Of a stretch of 37,330 nucleotides of DNA, positions 27,089 through 36,600 are shown piece after piece. The notes beneath the pieces are model-generated. The model made no database searches. It saw only the letters and a program-made list of their open reading frames with translations, and was not told the DNA's origin. The DNA is from Lewinellaceae bacterium (lineage in GTDB: Bacteria > Bacteroidota > Bacteroidia > Chitinophagales > Saprospiraceae): NCBI GenBank assembly GCA_024639065.1, contig JAHEJC010000016.1, positions 1 through 37,330 of the forward strand. The letters run 5' to 3'. Each line of letters opens with the position of its first letter. Position 1 is the stretch's first letter. Both the position numbers and the translations under genes were made by a program.

Positions 27089-27102
27089 TAAATCAATTTC
27101 AC

Positions 27103-27783
27103 ATGAAAATAGCAGTCAAAATAGTAGGCATTAAATATGTAAATGAGATTGACTCTTACTGGAGTGATCAAGATTTCATTGAACTGTTGAAAATGTTTGA
27201 TTTTCCTGATGTTGACCAGATTAGTCCGGACGAGTTAAGGGAAATGCTCTATTTAGCCGTTACAGATTTCAAACCAGAAGAAGCGGCTAAAATACTATTA
27301 ACTTTCAAACTCAGTAATCAGCTTACGAAAAGTCAAATTCAATCGTTGTCACATGAAATGACTGAGGATAGGGTGGTCGAGGAATATCCCGAGCCCGAAT
27401 TACACTTTGATTTATTCAATATAAATCAATTACTTTTTAAGGCATTTAATGGAACTTTTCCAAATACCGAAGCTTCTATTGTTAGCATTGAACTTCATAG
27501 TGAAGAAGTTGTGCAGATCGAAATGACCGAAGAAATCATGACCAAGTTAATAGGTGCCGGCTTAACAGAAAAAAGCATAATAAAAAGGTTGTATGCTGAT
27601 CAAATTGAAGGGAAAGTTCCATTCGAAGACGCGGCTAAATTTATTTGGTTATTAAATAAAACGGACAAGAATAGCTATAAATTAGTGACTTCAAAATATT
27701 GGATAGAAAAGGAAGATTTTAATCAAACTGAATATGAAAGCAAAATCGTTTTCTATGAAGAAGACAAAGAGACAAAGAAATAA
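27103..27783 (+). CDS. Conserved-looking hypothetical protein, 226 aa
   Basis: I do not recognise the family. The protein is soluble, acidic and mixed alpha/beta, with no signal peptide or membrane segment. It has a helical N-terminal part (FIELLKMFDFPDVDQISPDELREML, EEAAKILLTFKL), a central acidic stretch (EEYPEPELHFDLF), and a second helical part (MTKLIGAGLTEKSIIKRLYADQ). The final codons (EEDKETKK) are written in a degenerate AGACAAAG repeat that runs across the stop codon, so the true end may have been altered by repeat growth. The sequence is AT-rich like the two genes before it. Confidence 0.6.
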   Translation: MKIAVKIVGIKYVNEIDSYWSDQDFIELLKMFDFPDVDQISPDELREMLYLAVTDFKPEEAAKILLTFKLSNQLTKSQIQSLSHEMTEDRVVEEYPEPELHFDLFNINQLLFKAFNGTFPNTEASIVSIELHSEEVVQIEMTEEIMTKLIGAGLTEKSIIKRLYADQIEGKVPFEDAAKFIWLLNKTDKNSYKLVTSKYWIEKEDFNQTEYESKIVFYEEDKETKK

Positions 27784-27818
27784 GAGACTAAAGGACGAAG
27801 AGACAGAGAAACAAGGAG
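27762..27818 (+). repeat. Degenerate purine-rich octamer tandem array spanning a stop codon
   Basis: AGACAAAG occurs twice in exact tandem (27762-27777). It then continues as diverged copies (AGACTAAAG, GACGAAG, AGACAGAG, AAACAAGG) through the stop codon at 27781-27783 into the spacer. A similar isolated string, AGAAACAAAGGGACGG, occurs at 33513-33528 in another intergenic region. Confidence 0.5.
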
Positions 27819-27924
27819 GCTCCGATCTTTAGTACAATCCCTTGACCAATCACCTGTTTATTCATTTTGGCTTCTCTGTATTTCAGGATTTCACTGTGAA
27901 TGGTAAGATTCATAAATAAGTAAA

Positions 27925-29550
27925 GTGAACAAAAATATAAAAAGCATATTATTAATTGGCTTAATCCTGTATGGATGCGGTTCTGAGCAAACAGATCCTG
28001 ATTTTGTCTCAGCTTTGGAAAATGGGATTCAGGCTAACGAAGGATTCACTCGATGTAACCGCTTCGTTAGGGGATGGCTTAACCACGCCGACTCAACCAC
28101 GGGTCTAATACCTCGGAATCTTAAAGACAGCAATTATTGGAACGCTAAGGACGCAGCTGCAGACAATTATCCTTTCATGGTACTCGTCGCTGCCTTAACT
28201 GATCGTTCAATGTTTGATGGTGTGATGCTTGATATGTTGAATATGGAGAAAAAAATAACCCCCTGTATCGATCGGATGCCTTGCACCTATAATTTTAATA
28301 CCCAGCAATTATCAAAAGAAAATCTGGGTACTGTGATTTTCGGTTCATCTGAATACATTAAAGACGGACTGCTGCCGCTCACCGAATGGCTGGGAGATAG
28401 TCCTTGGAGTGCCCGGATGATTGAACTAATGGATGACATCTGGAAAAACGCGAACCAGGATACACCTTTCGGAAAAATCCCGGCCACTGATCATGAGGCA
28501 AATGGTGAAATGCTACAGACTCTTGCTCGAATCTACTGGATGACCGGTGAAGAAAAATACCTGGATTGGGCGGTGAGACTAGGTGATTATTTCTTATTGG
28601 GGAACCATCATCCCACAGACGACGGCGCTAACCTGCGCTTGCGTGATCATGGCAATGAGGTGATTGCGGGGTTGGCAGAACTCTATGCAAGTGTGAGCGT
28701 GGCGCGTCCTGATAAGAAGCTAGCGTACCAGGAACCACTGCATAGGATGTTGGACAAAATCCTTGAAATAGGCCGCAATAAGGATGGATTTCTTTATAAT
28801 TCGATAAACCCACAGACTGGCGATCACGATGAAAACTTGGCTGACAATTGGGGGTATGTATTAAATGCCCATTATACGGTCTATCTGATAGACAGTGTAC
28901 AAGCTTACAGGGATGCTGTATTGAAAGCGCTTAACCATCTGGCAAAAACTTACTACATTAACGATCATCGTTTTGGCGAGCAAAGTGATGGCCATGCAGA
29001 TGCCATTGAAAGCGCCCTCAACCTGTATCACCGGGAACGAATTCCTGGATGTGTGCCTTACATAGATGTATCCACCAGGCGCATGTGGGGTATGCAGCAA
29101 GCAGACGGAGTCATTGAAGGCTGGCATGGTGACGGCAACTTTGCACGTACAACAGTAATGTACTGCACCTGGAAGACCCAGGGTACAACAATCCAACCTT
29201 GGGATTCGACAGTTATATTCGGGGCAGTGCTTGATAACGAGCCTGAAAAATTACTCAAAGTGATCATCAAGTCTAGCGAGGACTGGAATGGCAAACTGTT
29301 ATTTGACACCCCCCGACATAGAACTCAGATGAAAATGCCTTTTGACTGGACTCGAATCAATCAGTTTCCCGAGTGGTACACCGTGGAATACGATAGTAAC
29401 TACACCGTAGCAAATCTAACTACTGGTATAAGTCAAAAGTACACTGGGGCACAACTGGCTGATGGCTTACTCGTCGATCTTACCGCAGAGATAGAACAGC
29501 AGATTACCGTACAACTGGACCATAAAGCTGGCGTCTCAAGGCCCGAATGA
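27925..29550 (+). CDS. Exported lipoprotein with alpha/alpha-barrel (six-hairpin-like) appearance
   Basis: A 541-aa protein starting at GTG, with a lipoprotein signal (SILLIGLILYGC). The body is made of long helices with conserved aromatic, acidic and His motifs: LARIYWMTGEEKYLDWAVRLGDYFL, HGNEVIAGLAELYAS, NWGYVLNAHYTVYLI and DGHADAIESALNLYHRE. The resemblance is to (alpha/alpha)6 glycosidase or uronyl hydrolase folds, but I cannot name a family or catalytic residues with certainty. A C-terminal beta-like part follows (LLFDTPRHRTQMKMPFDW). The gene is clearly richer in G+C than its upstream neighbours. It stands alone, with no sugar-utilisation genes beside it. Confidence 0.6.
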   Translation: MNKNIKSILLIGLILYGCGSEQTDPDFVSALENGIQANEGFTRCNRFVRGWLNHADSTTGLIPRNLKDSNYWNAKDAAADNYPFMVLVAALTDRSMFDGVMLDMLNMEKKITPCIDRMPCTYNFNTQQLSKENLGTVIFGSSEYIKDGLLPLTEWLGDSPWSARMIELMDDIWKNANQDTPFGKIPATDHEANGEMLQTLARIYWMTGEEKYLDWAVRLGDYFLLGNHHPTDDGANLRLRDHGNEVIAGLAELYASVSVARPDKKLAYQEPLHRMLDKILEIGRNKDGFLYNSINPQTGDHDENLADNWGYVLNAHYTVYLIDSVQAYRDAVLKALNHLAKTYYINDHRFGEQSDGHADAIESALNLYHRERIPGCVPYIDVSTRRMWGMQQADGVIEGWHGDGNFARTTVMYCTWKTQGTTIQPWDSTVIFGAVLDNEPEKLLKVIIKSSEDWNGKLLFDTPRHRTQMKMPFDWTRINQFPEWYTVEYDSNYTVANLTTGISQKYTGAQLADGLLVDLTAEIEQQITVQLDHKAGVSRPE

Positions 29551-29857
29551 CGAATCAAAGTAACTTTGCATTACAATTAGCTAAGAATTGAATATATATT
29601 GTACTTATTTGGATAGCGAAGCAAGACACTCATAGCTATTTCGTCGAATCGGAAATTCAGTCAGAATAGCATAATACGATATTAAATTTGGCGAAAGTTA
29701 GCTTAAAGACCCTAACATTGAATTTAAGTAAATATCAGTTTGAAGAAGTGTTAAGAGCGTTTAGAAACCGAATGGAGCCAGCAAAAGCGGATGGGTGCTT
29801 ATCCCATAGGTAAAGAATCAGATTGTTTAATCCATTTAAATAAAGAAACATATTTTT
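29551..29857. other. 307-bp convergent intergenic region
   Basis: It lies between the GC-richer lipoprotein gene and the LytTR regulator. It holds a dyad CAAAGtAACTTTG just after the stop and a stop-bounded plus-strand frame at 29670-29813 (47 codons, no good start) reading ...NLSKYQFEEVLRAFRNRME.... No clear terminator for either flanking gene was seen. Confidence 0.4.
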
Positions 29858-30568
29858 TCACAAACTAAACAGCTGCTTGATTTGATTCGCCCTGCGTCTG
29901 GACACTTTCATCTCCTCTCCTGTTTTCAAGGTAATTCTAAATTTTCCCGTAAACCATGTATCCAGTTTCTCAATAAAATTCAGATTGATGATCTGCTGGC
30001 GATTTATTCGAAAAAACATGCTCGGATCCAATACCCCTTCCAGGTAATTTAACGAACGTTGAATCAAGGGTTTGTTGTTATCGAAATAGATACGAGAGTA
30101 GTTGCCTACCGACTCAAATATGCGTATGTCTTTCATTTTGACGATCCAGCATTTTTCACCATCTCTTATAAATATTGGTTGGGTAGGAAAATCTGAACGC
30201 TTGGTTTTTAATGGAGATTCTTGCAAATTGAGTTTAGCAATCGCTTTTTCCAAACGTTGCTTTTTGATGGGTTTCAACAAATAATCAATCGCATTGTATT
30301 CAAACGACTTGATTGCATATTCATCATAGGCGGTGGTAAAAATCACTTTGGGAAATTGGTCGAGGCTTTCCAAAAAATCGAAACCTGTCATACCTGGCAG
30401 GTGAATATCCAAAAAAATAACATCAGGTTCAAACTTGGCCAATATTACTTTTGCCTCTTCTCCGTTTGCAGCCTCATGTATAGAATTAAAGGATTGGGTC
30501 TCTAGCAACATTTGCACGAGTTCTTTTCTAGCCAACCTAGAATCTTCAACTACCAAACATTTTCTCAT
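29858..30568 (-). CDS. LytTR-family response regulator
   Basis: A 236-aa cytosolic transcription regulator. The receiver domain (about residues 1-120) has the phospho-acceptor Asp54 (VIFLDIHLPGM), the acidic pocket in VVEDSR, and the switch Lys99 (LLKP). The LytTR DNA-binding domain (about 130-236) shows FESVGNYSRIYF, FFRINRQQIINLNFI and GEEMKVSRRRANQIKQLF. Its start codon overlaps the kinase stop (ATGA), so the kinase just upstream is its cognate partner. The regulon is unknown; the coupled hydrolase gene is an obvious candidate output or stimulus-linked partner. Confidence 0.95.
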   Translation of the reverse strand: MRKCLVVEDSRLARKELVQMLLETQSFNSIHEAANGEEAKVILAKFEPDVIFLDIHLPGMTGFDFLESLDQFPKVIFTTAYDEYAIKSFEYNAIDYLLKPIKKQRLEKAIAKLNLQESPLKTKRSDFPTQPIFIRDGEKCWIVKMKDIRIFESVGNYSRIYFDNNKPLIQRSLNYLEGVLDPSMFFRINRQQIINLNFIEKLDTWFTGKFRITLKTGEEMKVSRRRANQIKQLFSL

Positions 30569-31599
30569 AGCATAGGAATTTTGATGGTTGCAACGATATT
30601 GTTTTCTATTTCACTCATTTGCATTGATGCCATTCCATTATAAATTAATTCTAATCTTTTTCTGATATTTTCTAATCCTACACCCAATTGATCACCGAGA
30701 TTTGAAGAAGTGCTCAAGTTTCCGGTGTTCTGTACCTTTATCTGCAAAACTCCTTCTTCTTGATCAATATCAATCAAAATTGATCCCCCTTCCTTAAATT
30801 GTGAAATACCATGTTTTACTGCATTTTCAACTAATAATTGCAGCATCATAGGTGGTAAAGGGAATGCATTCAAGCTTTCATCCACCTTAATCTGGTATTG
30901 TAATTTATCTTCGTATTGTATTGATAACAATTCTAAATATTGATGAACTATTTCCAGTTCTTCTTTTAATTCCACTTTTGACTGATCTGTATTTTTCAAA
31001 GCATATCGAAACAAATCAGAAAAATTTAATAACATTTCTCTCGCCTTCTCTTTATCCTCCAAAATCAAAGACCGAATATTATTGATGGTGTTAAAAACAA
31101 AGTGTGGTTTAATTTGTGACTTTAAGGATCCTAATTGTGCATCTTTCATTTCTGCTACCAATTTCCATTTTTCAATTTCTGCCTGATTCCAATTATTGAA
31201 ATAGTGAATAGAAAAATAAATTAAATTCCAGGTGAGAATGATTAATGTAAAAATGAACATATTACTGAGAAAAGAGGTGATACTCAATCCATGCAATCCA
31301 TATACCAATCGAATAACGATAAAAACGGACACCATAAAACCAGCAGTAAGTATTAGTGTAGATCCCAAAAGAAAAGACAGGGTTTTAATCAAATTCCAGT
31401 TACGCCAATCCAATTTTCTGATAAAGGTTCGATAAATGGAAGTCAATAAAAAACCAACGATTGTTGGAGTCAGCGAATTGGCTAAGAGAAATTCCATTGG
31501 TAATCCAGCCATAACCTGCACCAGTAGCGTACTTCCACCCATTATGGACCAGCCAATAATTTGAGCGATCCAAAAGTTTCTATTGCCTGTTTGTATCAT
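30565..31599 (-). CDS. LytS/YehU-type sensor histidine kinase
   Basis: About 344 aa from the chosen start. The track ORF starts at 31620, but the internal ATG at 31599-31597 overlaps the hydrolase TGA (31598-31596) in an exact ATGA, so it is preferred. Four hydrophobic helices form the N-terminal sensor (LIIGW..., TIVGFLLTSIY, LGSTLILTAGFMVSVFIVI, MFIFTLIILTWNLIYF). The His_kinase domain contains SQIKPHFVFNTINNIRSL, with the phospho-acceptor His at track residue 173. The ATPase N-box is LLVENAVKHGIS, with glycine-rich GVGLENIRKRLELIY. There is no separate extracellular sensor domain, so the signal is likely sensed in or at the membrane. Confidence 0.93.
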   Translation of the reverse strand: MIQTGNRNFWIAQIIGWSIMGGSTLLVQVMAGLPMEFLLANSLTPTIVGFLLTSIYRTFIRKLDWRNWNLIKTLSFLLGSTLILTAGFMVSVFIVIRLVYGLHGLSITSFLSNMFIFTLIILTWNLIYFSIHYFNNWNQAEIEKWKLVAEMKDAQLGSLKSQIKPHFVFNTINNIRSLILEDKEKAREMLLNFSDLFRYALKNTDQSKVELKEELEIVHQYLELLSIQYEDKLQYQIKVDESLNAFPLPPMMLQLLVENAVKHGISQFKEGGSILIDIDQEEGVLQIKVQNTGNLSTSSNLGDQLGVGLENIRKRLELIYNGMASMQMSEIENNIVATIKIPML

Positions 31600-33335
31600 A
31601 TTTCTAAAGCAAGTATCCAATTCGAAACATAGTCCATTGCCTCCTTATTAAAGGTCTCTTCCAATGTTTCATATTCCGAAGGGGCACCTGTTTTCGTTTT
31701 TTGAAATAAATGGTTTAGACTGGGAAACTCATGAATCGTTACGTTTTTGTTTTTGGCCCTTTTTAAACTTTTACGAATACCTTCCAAATTTTCTTTGGAG
31801 GTCACTTGCAGATCCAACTCGCCGTTCACGGCTAAAACAGGACATTTCACCTTACTCAAAAAACGATCTGGACTAAAACGTATTAAATATAAATACCAAT
31901 CGGTAGTCGCCATGCGCGTTTGTTGGTTGATAAAATCATCTTTATTACCAATCACCTGTTTTCCATCGTCCGATAATTTTTCGTAAAGATTTCCCAACAA
32001 TTGAGCCAGTCCCGAATTTAATTGATCCTTATCCAAATTAATATTTGCTTCGATGTATTCAAACATCTCCCTAGCAATTTTTGTCATGGTTTTTCGAGTA
32101 GAAACGGGGATACCTTCTGCTTCACCTGTTCTTTCTTGTTGCAATAACAACAGTTCTTTAAGATCAATGCCAGGCCCTGCTAAAAGTACAATAAATTCTA
32201 CAGCTGTATTTTCGCTCGCAACCATGGAAGCAATCATACCGCCTTCACTATGTCCGGCCAGCCCGATGGCCTTACCCTCCATATCCTTTCTACTTTTCAA
32301 GTAGGCCACTGCTGCTGCCGCATCGTCAGCAAAGTCTTTTGACGTAGCTTCTGCAAATACTCCTTCCGAAGCCGCTATTCCTCTATCATCGTAGCGCAGG
32401 ATGGCAATCCCCTGGCGGGTAAAGTGATCAGACAGTACCAGGAAAGGCTTGTGATTGAGGATTTCTTCATTTCTATCTTGGGGACCAGATCCTGAAATGA
32501 GTATCACTACTTTTTCAAAATTTCCATCATTTGGCATTGTCAAAGTACCTGCTAAACGATGCCCACCTTTGGGATTTTTAAATTTTACTTCTTCCTGATA
32601 ATAAGGAAAATCTTTAGGTTCCTGAGGTCGAACAACGGTTTCCATTTCCACTTTTTCTCTGGTCATATCTAAATCCCACGACCTTCCATTTTGCTCAAAT
32701 ATACCGTTTAAAGTGTCGCTGCCATCATTTAGTTCTGCTGTGTATTCCGCGTTCAAGGTATTAGCAACAATTCTTAGTTTACCATTTTCAAAAGTCGTTT
32801 TATCCATTAAAATACCATTCGCATTCTGGTCGGGGCTGTCCATGGTAGATTTCAAAATTCCAAAGGAATCTATAATATGAAACACCAGCCGCAATTTCGT
32901 ACCGGAAATATTCAAAACGCCATTCCAATCGCCCAATACGATATTATTGGCCTCACCCTCTGGAGGAGGTAATACATTTTGCTCTCCTTCTTCTTTGGTC
33001 ATAATCAAAGGGATCGACACCCCCTGTTGGATAAAAGTGCCTTGTAGTGTTGCTCCTTTTTCATCCAATTCGGCCGTATATTCCATTTGTAATAAACTGG
33101 CTGCAATTTTTAATTTTCCATTTTCAAAAGTCGTATTCTCTATCTCTATTCCACTGGCGCCCTGATCAGGACTATCCATAGTAGATTGATATTTTCCATT
33201 TTGTCCGGTGATGTGCAAAACCAGTCGTAACTCTGTTCCTTGGTAACTTAATTTTCCATTCCAATCGCCATTTATGTCTTGAGCAATCATTTGGAATGTT
33301 ACAATTGTTAATAAAACTATCATTAAATCTTTCAT
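31596..33335 (-). CDS. Exported alpha/beta hydrolase with duplicated N-terminal beta domain
   Basis: About 579 aa from the ATG at 33335, which gives a clean signal peptide (MKDLMIVLLTIVTFQMIAQ). The track start at 33383 would lie upstream of the likely -7 box. Two tandem copies of a roughly 90-aa beta domain follow, in track numbering about 39-128 and 151-241, sharing GDWNG, LRLV.HI, STMDSPDQ, TTFENGKL and EYTAEL. The serine hydrolase domain (about 265-595) has GSGPQDRNE, RYDDRG and the nucleophile in GHSEGG (Ser379), then NGELDLQV and LNHLF for Asp and His. It is probably a periplasmic esterase or peptidase; the substrate is unknown. It is the first gene of an operon with the two-component pair. 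Confidence 0.9.
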   Translation of the reverse strand: MKDLMIVLLTIVTFQMIAQDINGDWNGKLSYQGTELRLVLHITGQNGKYQSTMDSPDQGASGIEIENTTFENGKLKIAASLLQMEYTAELDEKGATLQGTFIQQGVSIPLIMTKEEGEQNVLPPPEGEANNIVLGDWNGVLNISGTKLRLVFHIIDSFGILKSTMDSPDQNANGILMDKTTFENGKLRIVANTLNAEYTAELNDGSDTLNGIFEQNGRSWDLDMTREKVEMETVVRPQEPKDFPYYQEEVKFKNPKGGHRLAGTLTMPNDGNFEKVVILISGSGPQDRNEEILNHKPFLVLSDHFTRQGIAILRYDDRGIAASEGVFAEATSKDFADDAAAAVAYLKSRKDMEGKAIGLAGHSEGGMIASMVASENTAVEFIVLLAGPGIDLKELLLLQQERTGEAEGIPVSTRKTMTKIAREMFEYIEANINLDKDQLNSGLAQLLGNLYEKLSDDGKQVIGNKDDFINQQTRMATTDWYLYLIRFSPDRFLSKVKCPVLAVNGELDLQVTSKENLEGIRKSLKRAKNKNVTIHEFPSLNHLFQKTKTGAPSEYETLEETFNKEAMDYVSNWILALEI

Positions 33336-33366
33336 AATCTGAAAATTTTGGATCATATGAATACTG

Positions 33367-33402
33367 CAAATGTATTGAGTCAATTTTCATCTCGATATCA
33401 AA
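33367..33402 (-). promoter_or_regulatory. Candidate promoter of the hydrolase-kinase-regulator operon
   Basis: On the minus strand, TACATTTG (33374-33367) matches TAnnTTTG, and TTTG (33402-33399) lies 24 nt upstream, slightly more than the usual gap. It implies a leader of about 25-30 nt to the ATG at 33335. Its position inside the N-terminal extension of the track ORF supports the later start. Confidence 0.4.
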
Positions 33403-33572
33403 TTATTACAAACGGCAAAGAAAAATGATAAGTGGTCACTAAATGGCTGGAGTAAATGACAAAGCTTCTTTTAATCTTTTTCATAGAAGAGAAGAGGCAT
33501 AATCGGAGTTATAGAAACAAAGGGACGGCCTTTTGCCGGGTAAGATTCTTATTTATTAACTCTTAACTTTCC

Positions 33573-33608
33573 AATAAAAATGCCCAGCACTTTATCGTGC
33601 CAGGCATT
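33573..33608 (-). terminator. Intrinsic terminator of the BNR/sortilin-like gene
   Basis: Read on the minus strand, AATGCCTGGCAC-gataaa-GTGCTGGGCATT forms a 12-bp stem with two G-U wobbles, followed directly by TTTTTATT-like DNA. The wobbles pair only in the minus-strand RNA (they would be A-C mismatches on the plus strand), which fixes the direction. The stem begins 28 nt after the stop codon of the BNR gene. Confidence 0.8.
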
Positions 33609-33636
33609 CATTCATTTGGCTAATTGGCGGGTTCGA

Positions 33637-36600
33637 TTAAGACTTTTTACCAGGTTCCAAAATGATCGCGGTTATATCCAATTTTTTTACGAGTTCATTA
33701 AAAGCAGGTATTTGCTTTTCTTTAATCGCCGCAAAATCTTTTAGAAAAGCATCAATTTCTGTGGTCAAAGTCTCCTTTACAGTAACTGCTTGATCGGTAG
33801 GAGGAAAATCGTTCCCTTGAGTAATTGAGTTTAAATACCCCAATTTGTTATTTAACCGGATTGGAAAATTCAATGGATCCTGTCGTGCTTGGTTTTGTGT
33901 TTGATACAATCCTTCTTCTACTGAGGTTATCAAACTATCAATCATTTTGGCTTGGTTCATGATTTCGTCCATTCCATCACGTCCTTTAAGTAATGAGGTG
34001 TAATTATTCATTTGTCCACGAATTGCCCGAATTTCCTTGATGGTATTATGGGTTTCTGAGAGCTTATTACTCACTTCCATTAAGAAATCGAATTGTTGCT
34101 GAATATCCTGTTGCGTACCGGAGGAATTTGGATCTTTCAGGATCTCGAATTCCTGGGTTAAACTTTCATCAAAAGCATTGAGTGTTGCGGCATAGGTCCC
34201 AGGTACTGCTTTAGGTCCATTTAATGAAGCGGCCCATAAAATCATGCCTTCAAAATCGTCTGCTCCGGGATACCTGGTATCCCAGGTAAAGGTATTTGCA
34301 CCTTTTTTGACTTCAAGCTTATTCTTTTTTTCCGTAGCATCCGTAGAAAAAGTTTGAATTATTTTACCCCCAGCATCAGCAAAAGTAAGTGAGATAACAT
34401 CATCTTTTCCTGGAGCTTCTTTCAAATAATAATGGACCGTAACCCCATTCGGTTTATTAGTTCCGGCTGCCGTGCTTCCTCCTCCTCCAAAACTAAACCC
34501 TCTTTTGCGATATGAGACATCCGGTTTATAAACATGTAATTCTTTATCATTTAATGAGGTATCAAGTTGGTGTAACACCGTGAGGTCATCGATAAGCCAT
34601 AAACTCCTACCCTGGGTGGCCACGACCAGGCTTTTATCCTTGATGGCCAAGTCTGTAACGGGTACAATCGGAAGATTTTGCTGGAAGGTTTGCCAATTGG
34701 CTCCATCATCAAAAGAAACGTACATACCGGTTTCTGTTCCTGTATATAACAGTCCTTGTTTATCTGGATCAGCCCTTACTACCCGGGTAAAATGATCATT
34801 ATCAATTCCTTTTACGATCTTTGTCCAAGTCTGACCATAATCTTCTGTCTTATAAAGATAAGGTTGATAATCTCCATTTTTATAACTGGTTGCGGCAATA
34901 TAGCAGCCTCCATCGTTGAATGGATCTGGTTCCAAACTGTTAATCATGGTCCATTCGGGGATTCCTGCTGGTGTAATATTTTCCCAATTTTTACCCCCGT
35001 CTCGCGAAACATGAACAAGTCCATCATCAGAACCAATCCAGAGTAAGTCTTTCACTCTTGGTGATTCGGCAGCAGCAAAGATCGTACAGTAGTATTCCAC
35101 TGAAGTATTGTCTTTCGTAATAGGTCCACCAGATGAAACTAGCTTAGTTGGTTCGTTTCTGGTTAAATCTGGACTAATAATTTCCCAACTTTGTCCCTGA
35201 TTATAGCTTACATGTAAGTGATTAGAGGCAGTGTAAAGTTTCTTTGAATCATGCGGTGAGAAAAAGATGGGGAAATTCCATTGAAACCTATATTTCATCC
35301 CTTCAGCACCATGTCCCATAGGATTATCCGGATAAACATTTACCGCTCTGGATTCACCAGTCCGGTGGTTTTTCATTTGAATAACTCCACCATAACAACC
35401 ACCAAAAACAATTTCTTCATCTTTCGGATCGATGGCAATATGGCCACATTCACAACCGGCACTTGGTTCCCAATCATCCGCTGTTATACTGCCTCCACTT
35501 GTCTGTGAAGCAATACGCACCGTTGAATTATCTTGTTGGGCGGCATAAATTCTAAAAGGGAACTGATTATCAGTAGTCACCCGATAAAACTGTGCAGTTG
35601 GTTGGTTATGGTAAGTGGACCAGGTCTCACCAGCATCAAATGATACTTGGCCTCCGCCATCATCACCAATAATCATGCGTTTAGAATTATGTGGATCGAT
35701 CCACAAATCATGATGATCACCATGTGGTGCATTGAACGTTTCATAGGTTTTCCCGCCATCCTTCGACCGGTGATAATTGACATTCATTATATATACCATA
35801 TCCTCATCTTCCGTATCCGCATAAATGCGTGAATAATACCAAGCTCGCTGACGCAATTTTCTTTCATTGTTGACTAAAGTCCAGGTTTCTCCGGCGTCAT
35901 CTGAACGATATACACCGCCTTTTTCATTTTCAATAATTGCCCATACACGTTCGGAATTGAGGGGTGATACAGTTACACCTGAGATGCCCCAAATTCCTTG
36001 AGGTAATCCTTTGTTTCCAGAAATATTAATCCAAGTTTCTCCGCTATCGGTGCTTTTCCAAAGAGCGGATCCTTCTCCTCCACTGTACAATCCGTAAGGA
36101 TTACGTTTTATTTTCCATGTTGAAGCGTAAAGTATTCTCGGATTATTTGGATCTAATATCAGATCTACCGCTCCGGCATCTTCATTGGCGAATAATACTT
36201 TTTTCCAATTGTTTCCTCCATCAGTCGTTTTATAAATGCCCCGTTCAGCTGATGACTTATAAAGGTCACCTAATACCGCGACCCAGACAATATCAGGATC
36301 GCGTGGATGGACTCTTATCCTGGGTATGTGTCTGGAATTTTTCAGCCCTTTCTCCTCCCAGGTTTTACCACCATCAACTGATTTGAACATTCCGTAACCA
36401 TACGATACATTTCCTCGAACGGTGACTTCGCCCCCACCTACATAGATAACGTTTGGGTCATAGCTGCTGATTTCAACAGCTCCAATAGAACCACCAAAAT
36501 AGCCATCCGAAATGTTCTTCCAGGATTGACCACCATTGGAGGTTTTCCATACACCACCACCAGTTCCTCCGAATATAAATTCCATAGGCTTTCCGGGTAC

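Larger units (their letters stand above)
33336..33636. other. 301-bp intergenic region between the BNR gene and the hydrolase operon
   Basis: From high to low coordinates (the direction of transcription) it holds the BNR-gene terminator (33573-33608), a short CGGC-ctttt-GCCG hairpin near 33525-33538, a purine string (33513-33528) related to the repeat at 27762-27818, and the operon promoter candidate. No gene is visible. Confidence 0.5.

Noticed and set aside
25530-27924. Integron gene-cassette array with attC sites
   Set aside because: Spacers were checked by eye for paired RYYYAAC and GTTRRRY cores. Only an isolated GTTGAAC was found, with no partner and no integrase.
31600-31620. The longer kinase start (MDTCFRN) given by the ORF track
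   Set aside because: The internal ATG at 31599 makes an exact ATGA overlap with the hydrolase stop, matching the second junction of the operon; the extra seven residues are antisense to nothing conserved and add no signal.
33625-33640. GGGTTCGATT resembling a tRNA T-loop
   Set aside because: It lies at the end of the BNR coding region and its stop; no acceptor, D or anticodon arms fit around it.
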